From Bacteroidales bacterium (GTDB lineage Bacteria; Bacteroidota; Bacteroidia; Bacteroidales; UBA1556): a stretch of DNA of 12,716 nt. The stretch is from NCBI GenBank assembly GCA_029939445.1, contig JAOZSY010000063.1, positions 1 through 12,716 on the forward strand, in the 5' to 3' direction. The translations under genes and the position numbers were made by a program. Every line of letters starts with the position of its first letter. The stretch's first letter is position 1. Under the pieces are notes generated by a model that saw only the letters and a list, made by a program, of their open reading frames with translations, did no database searches and was not told the DNA's origin. Below are positions 1 to 6,756 of the stretch, piece after piece.

Positions 1-1
1 T

Positions 2-706
2 AAAGAGTATTTAGAAATACAAATAAACGACTTTCTTATTGTAGAAACAACCTATTGTATTCACCTAGAATATTCAATATCTGAATATTTTGAATGGGAT
101 GTAATAAACATAAAAAGGTTAAAATATCATCCAATAAAATTAGGAGTTTTACTTACAGATACAATAGTAAAAAGGTATTTGCAATCAGGAAATCCTCAAC
201 CCTTAAATATCTGTTCAACCCCAAATTATGAAACATCTCTTGTATCATATAAAGACACAGTAAACTGGATTCATGTGCAAGGGAATTTCACCGCTAAAGG
301 TGGAGAGCGATATTTAACCATAGGCAATTTTGAGTGTAATCCTTCAGATTATAATCCCGATTCGGTAGCAGTATATATTTATATTGATGATGTAAGATTA
401 TATAAATGCGACCCTGATAGTGCAAATAAAGTGGATTCGCTAATAATCCCGAATGTATTCACACCCAATGGCGATGGTTATAACGATATATTTGAATACG
501 AAAACCAAGAGCAATGGGAGTTTGAAACTCAAATATTTGGTCGTTGGGGCAATTTGGTGTTTGATAATAGTGAGTCCGAAAACTGGGATGGTTTTATTAA
601 AGGTGAAAAAGCAACATCAGGAGTATATTTTTATGTTATTAAGGCTGTTGCTATTAAAACAGGAGAGATTAGAATTTATAGGGGAACGGTAACTATAATG
701 TATTGA
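2..706 (+). CDS. T9SS type B (gliding-motility-type) sorting-domain protein, 5' end missing
   Basis: The reading frame is open from base 2, so the gene begins before the window; the TTG at 179 is an internal Leu codon, not a start. The visible 234 residues align with the C-terminal part of the complete paralogue at 1226-2290. The last ~87 residues form a CHU_C / gliding-motility-associated C-terminal domain, recognisable by PNVFTPNGDGYND, then RWGNLVFDN, ENWDG and a closing SGVYFYVIKA strand. In known members this domain directs export through the type IX system, usually with surface attachment. Upstream is a probable beta-sandwich region with cysteines in ICSTPNYETS, FECNP and YKCD that the paralogue shares. 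The ligand or function cannot be read from the sequence. The family and export route are clear; the biological role is unknown. Confidence 0.88.
   Translation, partial: KEYLEIQINDFLIVETTYCIHLEYSISEYFEWDVINIKRLKYHPIKLGVLLTDTIVKRYLQSGNPQPLNICSTPNYETSLVSYKDTVNWIHVQGNFTAKGGERYLTIGNFECNPSDYNPDSVAVYIYIDDVRLYKCDPDSANKVDSLIIPNVFTPNGDGYNDIFEYENQEQWEFETQIFGRWGNLVFDNSESENWDGFIKGEKATSGVYFYVIKAVAIKTGEIRIYRGTVTIMY
206..706 (+). repeat. Tandem paralogous block, copy 1 (partner at 1790-2290)
   Basis: These 501 bp align without gaps to 1790-2290 in the next complete secreted-protein gene. By hand count there are about 19 amino-acid differences in 166 residues. Near the 3' end, 57 consecutive bases, starting at attaaggctg and ending at ggtaact, are identical. 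Upstream of this block the two genes diverge quickly. Confidence 0.9.
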
Positions 707-778
707 TAAAATATTATATCTTTACAACTTTATGGCTAGGAAAATAATAGAGGAAATATTTTAATTAATACGATTGCA

Positions 779-1174
779 ATGCAACAAAATAATTATATTA
801 ATATTGCCAATCTAACCCCTTATAAGGGGGGTTATGGTGTATATACAGCTAGAGTTATGTTAGATTTTGACCCTGATAACAATGAGATTAACTGGCGTAT
901 GGCTGATATGGCACCACAAGCAAAACAAACTACTATAAGAGTATTTCCTAACCCAGCAAAGGATGTTTTATATATTGAGGTAATGAACACATTAGATAGC
1001 TATAATGCAATAATTAACATATATAATACCATTGGGCAATTGGTTGCAGAGCAGCAAATGACTCAAAAAATGGAGTTTATTAATTTAAAAACTCTAAAAA
1101 CAGGAATGTATATATATAATATAAGCTATGATAATGGCTTTACAGAAAAAGGTAAATTTATAATTCAACAATAA
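779..1174 (+). CDS. Short T9SS type A sorting-domain protein, probable 3' remnant of a larger gene
   Basis: The 131-residue product has no signal peptide. Its last ~80 residues are a Por_Secre_tail / type A sorting domain: VFPNPAKDVLYIEV (first motif), then INIYNTIGQLV, then LKTGMYIYNI and a closing KGKFIIQQ strand. Such domains sit at the C-terminus of exported proteins and are cleaved on the outer surface; without a signal peptide this product should not reach the type IX machinery. The same frame stays open back to base 740 (stop TAG at 737-739), and the extra residues (including GNILINTIA) read like ordinary secreted-protein sequence. I therefore infer a 5'-truncated gene rather than a functional small protein. 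The ATG at 779 is simply the first available start. A strong terminator follows 6 bp after the stop. Confidence 0.7.
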   Translation: MQQNNYINIANLTPYKGGYGVYTARVMLDFDPDNNEINWRMADMAPQAKQTTIRVFPNPAKDVLYIEVMNTLDSYNAIINIYNTIGQLVAEQQMTQKMEFINLKTLKTGMYIYNISYDNGFTEKGKFIIQQ

Positions 1175-1180
1175 TCTATT

Positions 1181-1218
1181 ATGGAATAGCCTCAAATATG
1201 AGGTTATTCCATTTTTTT
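1181..1218 (+). terminator. Strong intrinsic terminator hairpin
   Basis: A 13-bp stem (ATGGAATAGCCTC at 1181-1193 pairing with 1200-1212, one G-U wobble) closes a 6-nt AAATAT loop and runs straight into seven T residues (1212-1218). This is a textbook Rho-independent terminator for the 779-1174 fragment. It ends only 7 nt before the start codon at 1226, so the next gene must either be read through it or carry it as a leader hairpin. Confidence 0.85.
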
Positions 1219-1225
1219 ATAATTT

Positions 1226-2290
1226 ATGATAAAAACTATATTCATATTACTATTTATTCAACTATACAACATATCTATTGCACAAACCAACCTTGTGCCT
1301 AATTATGGGTTTGAGCAAATTTCTATTTGCCCTTTTTCTCTTGGCAATATTGACACATCTTGTGTAAGATGGTTTACACCTATGCACATGCATAAAGCTC
1401 AAACAAATTTATATAAAAAAGGTTCTTCTGATTTATTTAATACTTGTGGACAACACTTTAGTTGTCAAATTCCTTCTAATTATTGGGGCAAACAACTAGC
1501 TAATAATGGAAATAGCTATTCTGGAATTGTACTAAATGAAAGTAAATATTCAAGAACAATATTGGAACAACAATACAAAGAATACATTGAAATAGAATTA
1601 AAACAAAACCTAAAACACCAAATATATTGCATAGATTTCTATTATTCTATTGCAGAGCATAATTACTGGAATTACACTAATACGAAAAAATTCAAATATA
1701 ATTCTAATATTGATATAGAGATTCTAATAACAGACACTATAGTCTATAGAAATATTGACACACTTAGCTCTGGAGGATTATTTCTATTAAATATTTGCTC
1801 AACTCCAAATTATGAAACATCACTTGTGCTCAATAGGGACACTATAAACTGGATTCATGTACATGGGAGCTTCACTGCTAAAGGTGGAGAACGTTACTTA
1901 ACCATAGGCAACTTTGAGTGCAATCCTACGGACTATAATCCCGATTCAGTGGCGGTATATATCTATATTGATGATGTAAGATTGTATAAATGCGACTTAG
2001 ATAGTGCAAATAAAGCGGATTCGCTAATAATCCCCAACATATTCACCCCCAATGATGATGGCTATAACGATATATTTGAATACGAAAACCAAGAGCAATG
2101 GGAGTTTGAAACACAGATATTTAGCCGTTGGGGTAATTTGGTATTTGATAATAGAGGGTCCGAAAACTGGGATGGTCGTATTGATGGCGAGCTTGTAACA
2201 TCAGGGGTGTATTTTTATGTAATTAAGGCTGTTGCTATTAAAACAGGAGAGATTAGAATTTATAGGGGAACGGTAACTGTAATGTATTAG
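1226..2290 (+). CDS. Secreted protein with T9SS type B (gliding-motility-type, CHU_C) sorting domain
   Basis: The 354-residue protein starts with a clear Sec signal peptide (MIKTIFILLF..., likely cut after the Ala at 19), which fixes the ATG at 1226. The mature N-terminus NLVPNYGFEQ...CP resembles the NLVPNxSFE...CP opening of a beta-sandwich domain common in Bacteroidota surface proteins. Roughly residues 190-267 hold the ICSTPNYETS, FECNP and YKCD cysteine segment shared with the truncated upstream paralogue. Residues ~268-354 are the CHU_C sorting domain (PNIFTPNDDGYND, RWGNLVFDN, ENWDG, SGVYFYVIKA). The product should cross the inner membrane by Sec and the outer membrane by the type IX system. 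The function is not recognisable; an adhesin or matrix role is only a guess. It lies just after a terminator and has no room for its own promoter downstream of that hairpin. Confidence 0.88.
   Translation: MIKTIFILLFIQLYNISIAQTNLVPNYGFEQISICPFSLGNIDTSCVRWFTPMHMHKAQTNLYKKGSSDLFNTCGQHFSCQIPSNYWGKQLANNGNSYSGIVLNESKYSRTILEQQYKEYIEIELKQNLKHQIYCIDFYYSIAEHNYWNYTNTKKFKYNSNIDIEILITDTIVYRNIDTLSSGGLFLLNICSTPNYETSLVLNRDTINWIHVHGSFTAKGGERYLTIGNFECNPTDYNPDSVAVYIYIDDVRLYKCDLDSANKADSLIIPNIFTPNDDGYNDIFEYENQEQWEFETQIFSRWGNLVFDNRGSENWDGRIDGELVTSGVYFYVIKAVAIKTGEIRIYRGTVTVMY
1790..2290 (+). repeat. Tandem paralogous block, copy 2 (partner at 206-706)
   Basis: Gap-free counterpart of 206-706, covering the cysteine segment and the complete CHU_C sorting domain of the 1226-2290 gene. 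Similarity is highest at the 3' end and fades toward the 5' end. That pattern fits either selection on the sorting domain or gene conversion between neighbours. Confidence 0.9.
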
Positions 2291-2350
2291 AAAAATATTT
2301 TATATAGATTCTTGCACTTAGGGTTTAGTAAAAAAAGGTTGAATTAGAAA

Positions 2351-2390
2351 CTTATGAGACTTTATGTTCTTTATGTGTCTTATGTGGTTC
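2351..2390 (+). repeat. Degenerate half copy of the dispersed CTTATGTGGTT element
   Basis: This intergenic stretch is built from cttatg / tttatg / cttatgtgg units and ends in TCTTATGTGGTTC. It matches the right half of the repeats at 12133-12214 and 12387-12472 in the same orientation (compare GCCTTATGTGGTT there). No T-run follows directly. It is probably a decayed copy. Confidence 0.55.
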
Positions 2391-2397
2391 TTATAAT

Positions 2398-2412
2398 ACT
2401 GCCTTATGCAGT
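2398..2412 (+). terminator. Small hairpin upstream of rarA, weak terminator candidate
   Basis: ACTGC (2398-2402) pairs perfectly with GCAGT (2408-2412) around a CTTAT loop, followed by a T-rich TCTTTTAT. The 5-bp stem is short, so termination would be inefficient. It could end transcripts from 1226-2290, or be a chance by-product of the adjacent repeat. Confidence 0.3.
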
Positions 2413-2423
2413 TCTTTTATCCT

Positions 2424-2431
2424 TATATTCG
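2424..2431 (+). promoter_or_regulatory. Candidate -7 box of the rarA promoter
   Basis: TATATTCG matches the Bacteroidota -7 consensus TAnnTTTG at all but one fixed position and lies 22 nt before the rarA ATG. No convincing -33 TTTG is visible at the usual distance. The same box type at almost the same spacing precedes three other genes in the window. Confidence 0.45.
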
Positions 2432-2453
2432 CAGCATAAATTAAATATAAAGA

Positions 2454-3722
2454 ATGTCGAAACCATTAGCCGAGCGCCTACGCCCATCAACTCTTGATCA
2501 ATACCTAGGTCAGCAGCACCTTGTTGGAAAAGGAGCAATACTTAGAAATGCCATTGATAGTGGAAATATTCCATCAATGATTCTTTGGGGACCTCCAGGA
2601 GTTGGGAAAACCACCTTGGCAAATATTATTGCGGAGCGTATGGATATGAGCTTTTTTGCCCTTTCTGCAATTAACTCAGGGGTGAAAGATGTGCGCGAAG
2701 TAATTAGTAAAGCTAAGCTTACTATTGGGCAATCAATTCTATTTATTGACGAGATTCATAGATTTAGCAAATCGCAGCAGGATTCGCTACTTGGAGCAGT
2801 GGAGCAGGGTATAGTTCGCCTAATAGGTGCTACTACCGAGAACCCTTCTTTTGAAGTAATATCGCCATTGCTCTCCCGCTGTCAGGTATATATCCTGAAA
2901 CATCTTGAAGTAGAAGATTTAGAGCAGCTTACTATTACTATAGTTAAGGCTTTGGAGGAAGAAATAGGGAGAAAAATAGAAATTGCAGAAACCAATGCTC
3001 TTTTTAGAATATCAGGAGGCGATGCTCGTAAAGTTATTAACGCCTTAGAGCTTGTGGTTACTACTCTTATGACTTCTGCTCCTGGAAAGATTATTGTAAA
3101 TGATAAAAAGGTAAAAAATATTATTCAGCAAAATCTTTCCATCTACGATAAAGGAGGGGAGATGCATTATGATGTTATTTCGGCTTTTATAAAATCCATA
3201 CGTGGTAGCGACCCCAATGCAGCAGTTTATTACCTTGCTCGTATGATTGAGGGTGGCGAAGATCCTAAGTTTATTGCACGTAGGCTATTGATTTTAGCTT
3301 CCGAAGATATTGGAAATGCAAATCCTAATGCCCTATTAATGGCAAATACATGCTTTGATGCAGTGAATAAAATTGGCTGGCCAGAGAGTAGAATTATTCT
3401 TTCGCAAACAGTTGTCTTTCTTGCTACTTCTGCCAAAAGTAATTCAGCGTATATGGCAATTAATGAGGCTCAAGCTTTGGTTCAAAAAACAGGTGATTTA
3501 CCAATTCCCATGCAATTGCGAAATGCACCAACTAAGCTGATGAAGGATATTGGCTATGGCGATGATTATAAATATGCGCACAAGCATGAGGGTAATTTTA
3601 TAGATATGGAATTTATGCCTGAGCAGCTAAAGGGACATGCTATTTACGAGCCAGGAAATAATGCTAGAGAGAAGCAAACTCGACAATGGTTAAAAGATAG
3701 ATGGGAGAAATATGGTTATTAA
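2454..3722 (+). CDS. rarA: Replication-associated recombination protein A (RarA/MgsA), AAA+ ATPase
   Basis: This 422-residue cytoplasmic AAA+ ATPase belongs to the RarA/MgsA/WRNIP1 family, tetrameric clamp-loader-like proteins that act at stalled replication forks and bind SSB. The start MSKPLAERLRP...YLGQ is the family N-terminus. Visible motifs are Walker A GPPGVGKTT (46-54), Walker B LFIDE (96-100), sensor 1 GATTEN (125-130), the arginine finger in LLSRCQV (R142) and sensor 2 in GGDARK (R192). The C-terminal part carries the family signature EGGEDPKFIARRLLILASED and ends normally in WLKDRWEKYGY, so the protein is full length. No residue looks damaged. It appears to be a single-gene transcription unit, with a promoter-like box upstream and an 81-bp gap downstream. 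Family assignment is very secure; the fork-repair role comes from studied bacterial homologues. Confidence 0.97.
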   Translation: MSKPLAERLRPSTLDQYLGQQHLVGKGAILRNAIDSGNIPSMILWGPPGVGKTTLANIIAERMDMSFFALSAINSGVKDVREVISKAKLTIGQSILFIDEIHRFSKSQQDSLLGAVEQGIVRLIGATTENPSFEVISPLLSRCQVYILKHLEVEDLEQLTITIVKALEEEIGRKIEIAETNALFRISGGDARKVINALELVVTTLMTSAPGKIIVNDKKVKNIIQQNLSIYDKGGEMHYDVISAFIKSIRGSDPNAAVYYLARMIEGGEDPKFIARRLLILASEDIGNANPNALLMANTCFDAVNKIGWPESRIILSQTVVFLATSAKSNSAYMAINEAQALVQKTGDLPIPMQLRNAPTKLMKDIGYGDDYKYAHKHEGNFIDMEFMPEQLKGHAIYEPGNNAREKQTRQWLKDRWEKYGY

Positions 3723-3742
3723 TTTATGACTAATTATAAAAC

Positions 3743-3759
3743 AATAATCATAGATTATT
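3743..3759 (+). other. AT-rich inverted repeat between rarA and the hydrolase operon
   Basis: AATAATC (3743-3749) and GATTATT (3753-3759) form a perfect 7-bp inverted repeat around ATA, followed by TT. It may be a weak terminator for rarA. It also sits where the -33 region of the downstream promoter would be, so a regulator site is possible. The low GC makes chance occurrence plausible. Confidence 0.3.
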
Positions 3760-3774
3760 TTGATAAAAAATCCA

Positions 3775-3782
3775 TACATTCG
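3775..3782 (+). promoter_or_regulatory. Candidate -7 box of the five-gene envelope operon
   Basis: TACATTCG is a one-mismatch match to TAnnTTTG and ends 21 nt before the ATG at 3804, nearly the same geometry as at rarA. It is the only promoter-like signal I see before the tightly packed genes 3804-10327. No clear -33 element accompanies it. Confidence 0.4.
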
Positions 3783-3803
3783 CATGATTAAACTAATGTT
3801 TCC

Positions 3804-5192
3804 ATGAAACTATTAAAATTAATTTTTTTCATCATTTTTATAATATCTTTTGTGCAAACGAGAGCTCAAACAAAAACTGTTTGTATAAGAATTGCTGAGC
3901 AAAGTTTGCAATGGTTAAATAATGGACAATCAGATTCTTTATATCAAAATTACGACACTATTGTTTCTGAAAAACTAAGTGCGGAGATTACTGCAACTAT
4001 TTGGAAGCAAATAACATCGCAAATTGGGGCTTTAGTTAAAGTTGATACCTTGGTAGTTGGAGCGGTTAGTGGAAACCTTATGGTGGATCAAGTACTAGAG
4101 TTTGAAAAAAGCTATTTGAAATATCGCCTGAACTTTAATGCTGAAAATAAAATTGCTGGTATATTTTTTATCCCTTATCGTACAGCACAAGCTGCTGCTG
4201 AGAGTACCAAAACTTTTAACGAGACAGAGTTTAGTTTTGTAAATGATGGAATAGAATTTCCAGCTATATTATGTACTCCTAAAAACATGAAATCAAAGGC
4301 AATAGTTATTCTTGTGCATGGCTCAGGACCCAACGATATGGACGAAACTATTGGCCCAAATAAAATATTTAAGCAAATTGCCAATAAACTTGCTGCATAT
4401 GGTATTGCAAGTATTAGATATCACAAGCGTTCATTTTTGGCTCAACAGGGTTTATTGGATGAGAAACTAAAAACAGATATCAATCATATAGTTGTGAATG
4501 ATGCTATTGCCGCAGCAGATTTTGCAAGTAGGATTGATAGCCTTGAATATCTTCCACGTATAATTGTTGGTCATAGTCTTGGTGCATATATGGCTCCTGC
4601 TATTGCTCAAAAATCATCCTCTGTGGATGCTATTATTATGCTTGCAGCAAATGCACGTCCGCTTGAGGATTTAATAATAGAGCAGTATAAATATATTTAT
4701 TCTCAGGATGGTATCAGTGATGAAGAGAAAAAGGAAATTCAGGCAATGAAAAAGAAAGTTGCTGATGTAAAGAAATTGGAAGAATATATTGCCAAGGGAG
4801 AGATTGTAGAATTGCCATTAATTAAAGACACAGACTTTTGGCTGAGTTTAAATAAATATAAACCATTAGCTATTATTAATAATTTGCAAATGCCAGTGCT
4901 AATAATGCAAGGTGTACGCGATTATCAGGTAAGTGTTTATAATGATTTTAATTTATGGTATTGCAATTCTAAGGAAGCTCAATCTAAGGATCAAACTTTT
5001 ATAGCTTATAAAGGTCTTAACCATTTATTTATAGCTGGTGATGAGAAATCCTTTCCTCAGGAATATAATGAGAAAGGTGATGTGAGTCAGAAAATGATTT
5101 CTGATATGGCAAATTGGATTATTAATATTTGGGACGCAAATAGTAATATTAGTAAGATTAAAAGGGGAGTTGTAAATATCAGAGAAAAGTAA
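3804..5192 (+). CDS. Exported alpha/beta hydrolase with N-terminal DUF3887-like domain
   Basis: The 462-residue protein has a signal peptide (MKLLKLIFFIIFIISFVQTRAQ, cut near residue 21), so it acts in the periplasm or beyond. Residues ~27-125 resemble DUF3887, a small domain with a WKQITSQIGAL core often fused to hydrolases in Bacteroidota. Residues ~145-440 are an alpha/beta hydrolase: oxyanion-hole motif HGSG (172-175), nucleophile elbow GHSLG (Ser258), probable acid Asp373 in GVRDYQV and His407 in LNHLF, giving a complete catalytic triad. A helical cap insertion rich in Lys and Glu lies at ~300-340. Serine esterase or peptidase activity is expected; the substrate is unknown. It has no T9SS sorting domain, so it is probably periplasmic. 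It begins a tightly spaced operon, 10 bp ahead of the lipoprotein gene. Confidence 0.9.
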   Translation: MKLLKLIFFIIFIISFVQTRAQTKTVCIRIAEQSLQWLNNGQSDSLYQNYDTIVSEKLSAEITATIWKQITSQIGALVKVDTLVVGAVSGNLMVDQVLEFEKSYLKYRLNFNAENKIAGIFFIPYRTAQAAAESTKTFNETEFSFVNDGIEFPAILCTPKNMKSKAIVILVHGSGPNDMDETIGPNKIFKQIANKLAAYGIASIRYHKRSFLAQQGLLDEKLKTDINHIVVNDAIAAADFASRIDSLEYLPRIIVGHSLGAYMAPAIAQKSSSVDAIIMLAANARPLEDLIIEQYKYIYSQDGISDEEKKEIQAMKKKVADVKKLEEYIAKGEIVELPLIKDTDFWLSLNKYKPLAIINNLQMPVLIMQGVRDYQVSVYNDFNLWYCNSKEAQSKDQTFIAYKGLNHLFIAGDEKSFPQEYNEKGDVSQKMISDMANWIINIWDANSNISKIKRGVVNIREK

Positions 5193-5202
5193 ATATTATA
5201 GA

Positions 5203-6756
5203 ATGAAGCATAGAATACTACTACTATTTATAATAATGTTATCAATTGGTTGTGCGAAGAAAGAAACGCATTGGCAAACCGATGTGCTTATACCTATAGT
5301 TACTTCCGAAATGGGTGTTGATGATATATTTGGTGCGGAATATATTGTTTCTAACCCTGATCAGTCGGTGAGTGTAGTGGTTGAAGAGTATATTGATATG
5401 TTGAATATGGATTCAATAGTTGAAGTAGATGATACCATTGCCGTAGATATTTTTAGTGTGCCCCAAATATTTACAATTCCTCCCGGGCAGAAAGTAATTC
5501 AGAAAGAAGCTGTAAGTAAGGTTAATTTTGGAGCTTTGGAACTCACCAAATCAAGAGCTAAGCGTGCTAAACTTAAATTCTATGTTTCAAATTATGTAAA
5601 GCAGCCATTATTGGTAAAATATGAGCTTTATAGCGCTACTAAGGATGGAGCTATTTTTGAAGTTGAGGAGCAAGTTGATGCAGCCATAGGAGGTGTAGCA
5701 ACCACTGTTATAAAAGAAATAATACTTGATGATTACGACCTTGACCTTAGAGGTCCAAATAATGATGCTTTCAATACTCTTTATGCACAAACTACAGTTT
5801 GGATTCACCCTGATGCCGATACCGCAATTGTAGCTCCTGAAGATACGATAATGATAGTCTCTGTTTTTGATGAGTTTGTTCCTGAATATGCTTTTGGATA
5901 CTTAGGGACTCAAAATATATCATCTACTTCATCTTCGTCAATTCATACCTTTGGGAATTTTGTAAGTGGTAGTTTTGATCTTAATAATGCTAAAGCCACA
6001 CTTGATTTATATAACTTTTTGGGAGTAGACATGACTCTGATATTTAGTAAGTTATCATCTAAAAATAATAGTACAAATACAGAAATATCTCTTAATCACC
6101 CAATTATTGGCTCTAGTTTGAATTTGCAAAGAGGTAGTGAAAGTGGTATGGAGGATTATCCAGTATATTCTAAACATTATAAATATGATATTACGAATTC
6201 TAATCTCGATGAGATGATAGAAATTCAGCCTGACTCATTACTTATTTCGGTGAGTGGCATTATTAATCCTCTAGGAAATATTAGTGCTGGAAACGATTTT
6301 ATTTATTTTGATAAAGGACTTGAGGCTAAGGTTAGTTTAGAAATCCCTCTTAATTTTAGTGCCAATAATTTAGTGATTAGGGATAAAGCAAAGATATATA
6401 TTGATGATGATGGAATTAAAGGTGGTTATTTGAATATATATTTAAAAAATGGTTTTCCTTTTGATTTGAATATGCAAATGTATATTCTAGATAGCCAGGA
6501 TGCTATCATAGATTCTTTGTTTAAGGACAATACTTTTATTATTGGTGCTGAGGTTGATGGCTCAGGAGTTGTTAGTACTATTCTTAAGTCAGAAATCAGG
6601 ATAAAACTTACAGAGGAGTTATTAAGAACATTGCAGAATAATAGTAATATGCTTATTAAAGCAAGGCTTAATTCGATAGAAAACAAGCAGTATAAATTGT
6701 ATGAGCATTATAATTTGGATATTAAAGTAGTGGGGGATTTTGTATATGAAATATAG
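5203..6756 (+). CDS. Putative outer-membrane lipoprotein of unknown function
   Basis: The 517-residue protein opens with a short basic and hydrophobic segment ending in LSIGC (Cys17), a lipobox that predicts signal peptidase II cleavage and lipidation. The mature part is rich in beta-strand-forming and acidic residues, with repeated segments of the style IPPGQKVIQKE, IYIDDDGIKGGYLNIYLKNG and KSEIRIKLTEELLRTL that suggest several beta-sandwich domains. I recognise no catalytic motif. The gene starts 10 bp after the hydrolase. Its last codons overlap the start of the beta-barrel gene by 11 bp, so the two are probably translationally coupled and may work as a pair at the outer membrane. The lipoprotein call is solid; the partnership is inferred from context. 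Confidence 0.82.
   Translation: MKHRILLLFIIMLSIGCAKKETHWQTDVLIPIVTSEMGVDDIFGAEYIVSNPDQSVSVVVEEYIDMLNMDSIVEVDDTIAVDIFSVPQIFTIPPGQKVIQKEAVSKVNFGALELTKSRAKRAKLKFYVSNYVKQPLLVKYELYSATKDGAIFEVEEQVDAAIGGVATTVIKEIILDDYDLDLRGPNNDAFNTLYAQTTVWIHPDADTAIVAPEDTIMIVSVFDEFVPEYAFGYLGTQNISSTSSSSIHTFGNFVSGSFDLNNAKATLDLYNFLGVDMTLIFSKLSSKNNSTNTEISLNHPIIGSSLNLQRGSESGMEDYPVYSKHYKYDITNSNLDEMIEIQPDSLLISVSGIINPLGNISAGNDFIYFDKGLEAKVSLEIPLNFSANNLVIRDKAKIYIDDDGIKGGYLNIYLKNGFPFDLNMQMYILDSQDAIIDSLFKDNTFIIGAEVDGSGVVSTILKSEIRIKLTEELLRTLQNNSNMLIKARLNSIENKQYKLYEHYNLDIKVVGDFVYEI

Noticed and set aside
69..89. Perfect 8-bp inverted repeat AATATTCA...TGAATATT
   Set aside because: It lies inside coding sequence (EYSISEYF), is AT-only apart from one pair, and is likely chance.
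732..764. Ten-codon frame starting MARK after the first gene
   Set aside because: Too short, no homology I can name, and it overlaps the open frame of the 740-1174 fragment.
816..829. 14-bp palindrome ccccttataagggg
   Set aside because: Inside the coding part of the type A fragment (TPYKGG); no partner copy elsewhere in the window, so probably incidental.
3230..3436. Minus-strand frames inside rarA and other genes
   Set aside because: All minus-strand frames lie within strongly supported + strand genes, lack recognisable domains and have no promoter or spacing evidence.
6740..6748. TTG start at 6740 for the barrel gene
   Set aside because: The ATG two codons later gives the same signal peptide with a standard start codon and a smaller overlap.
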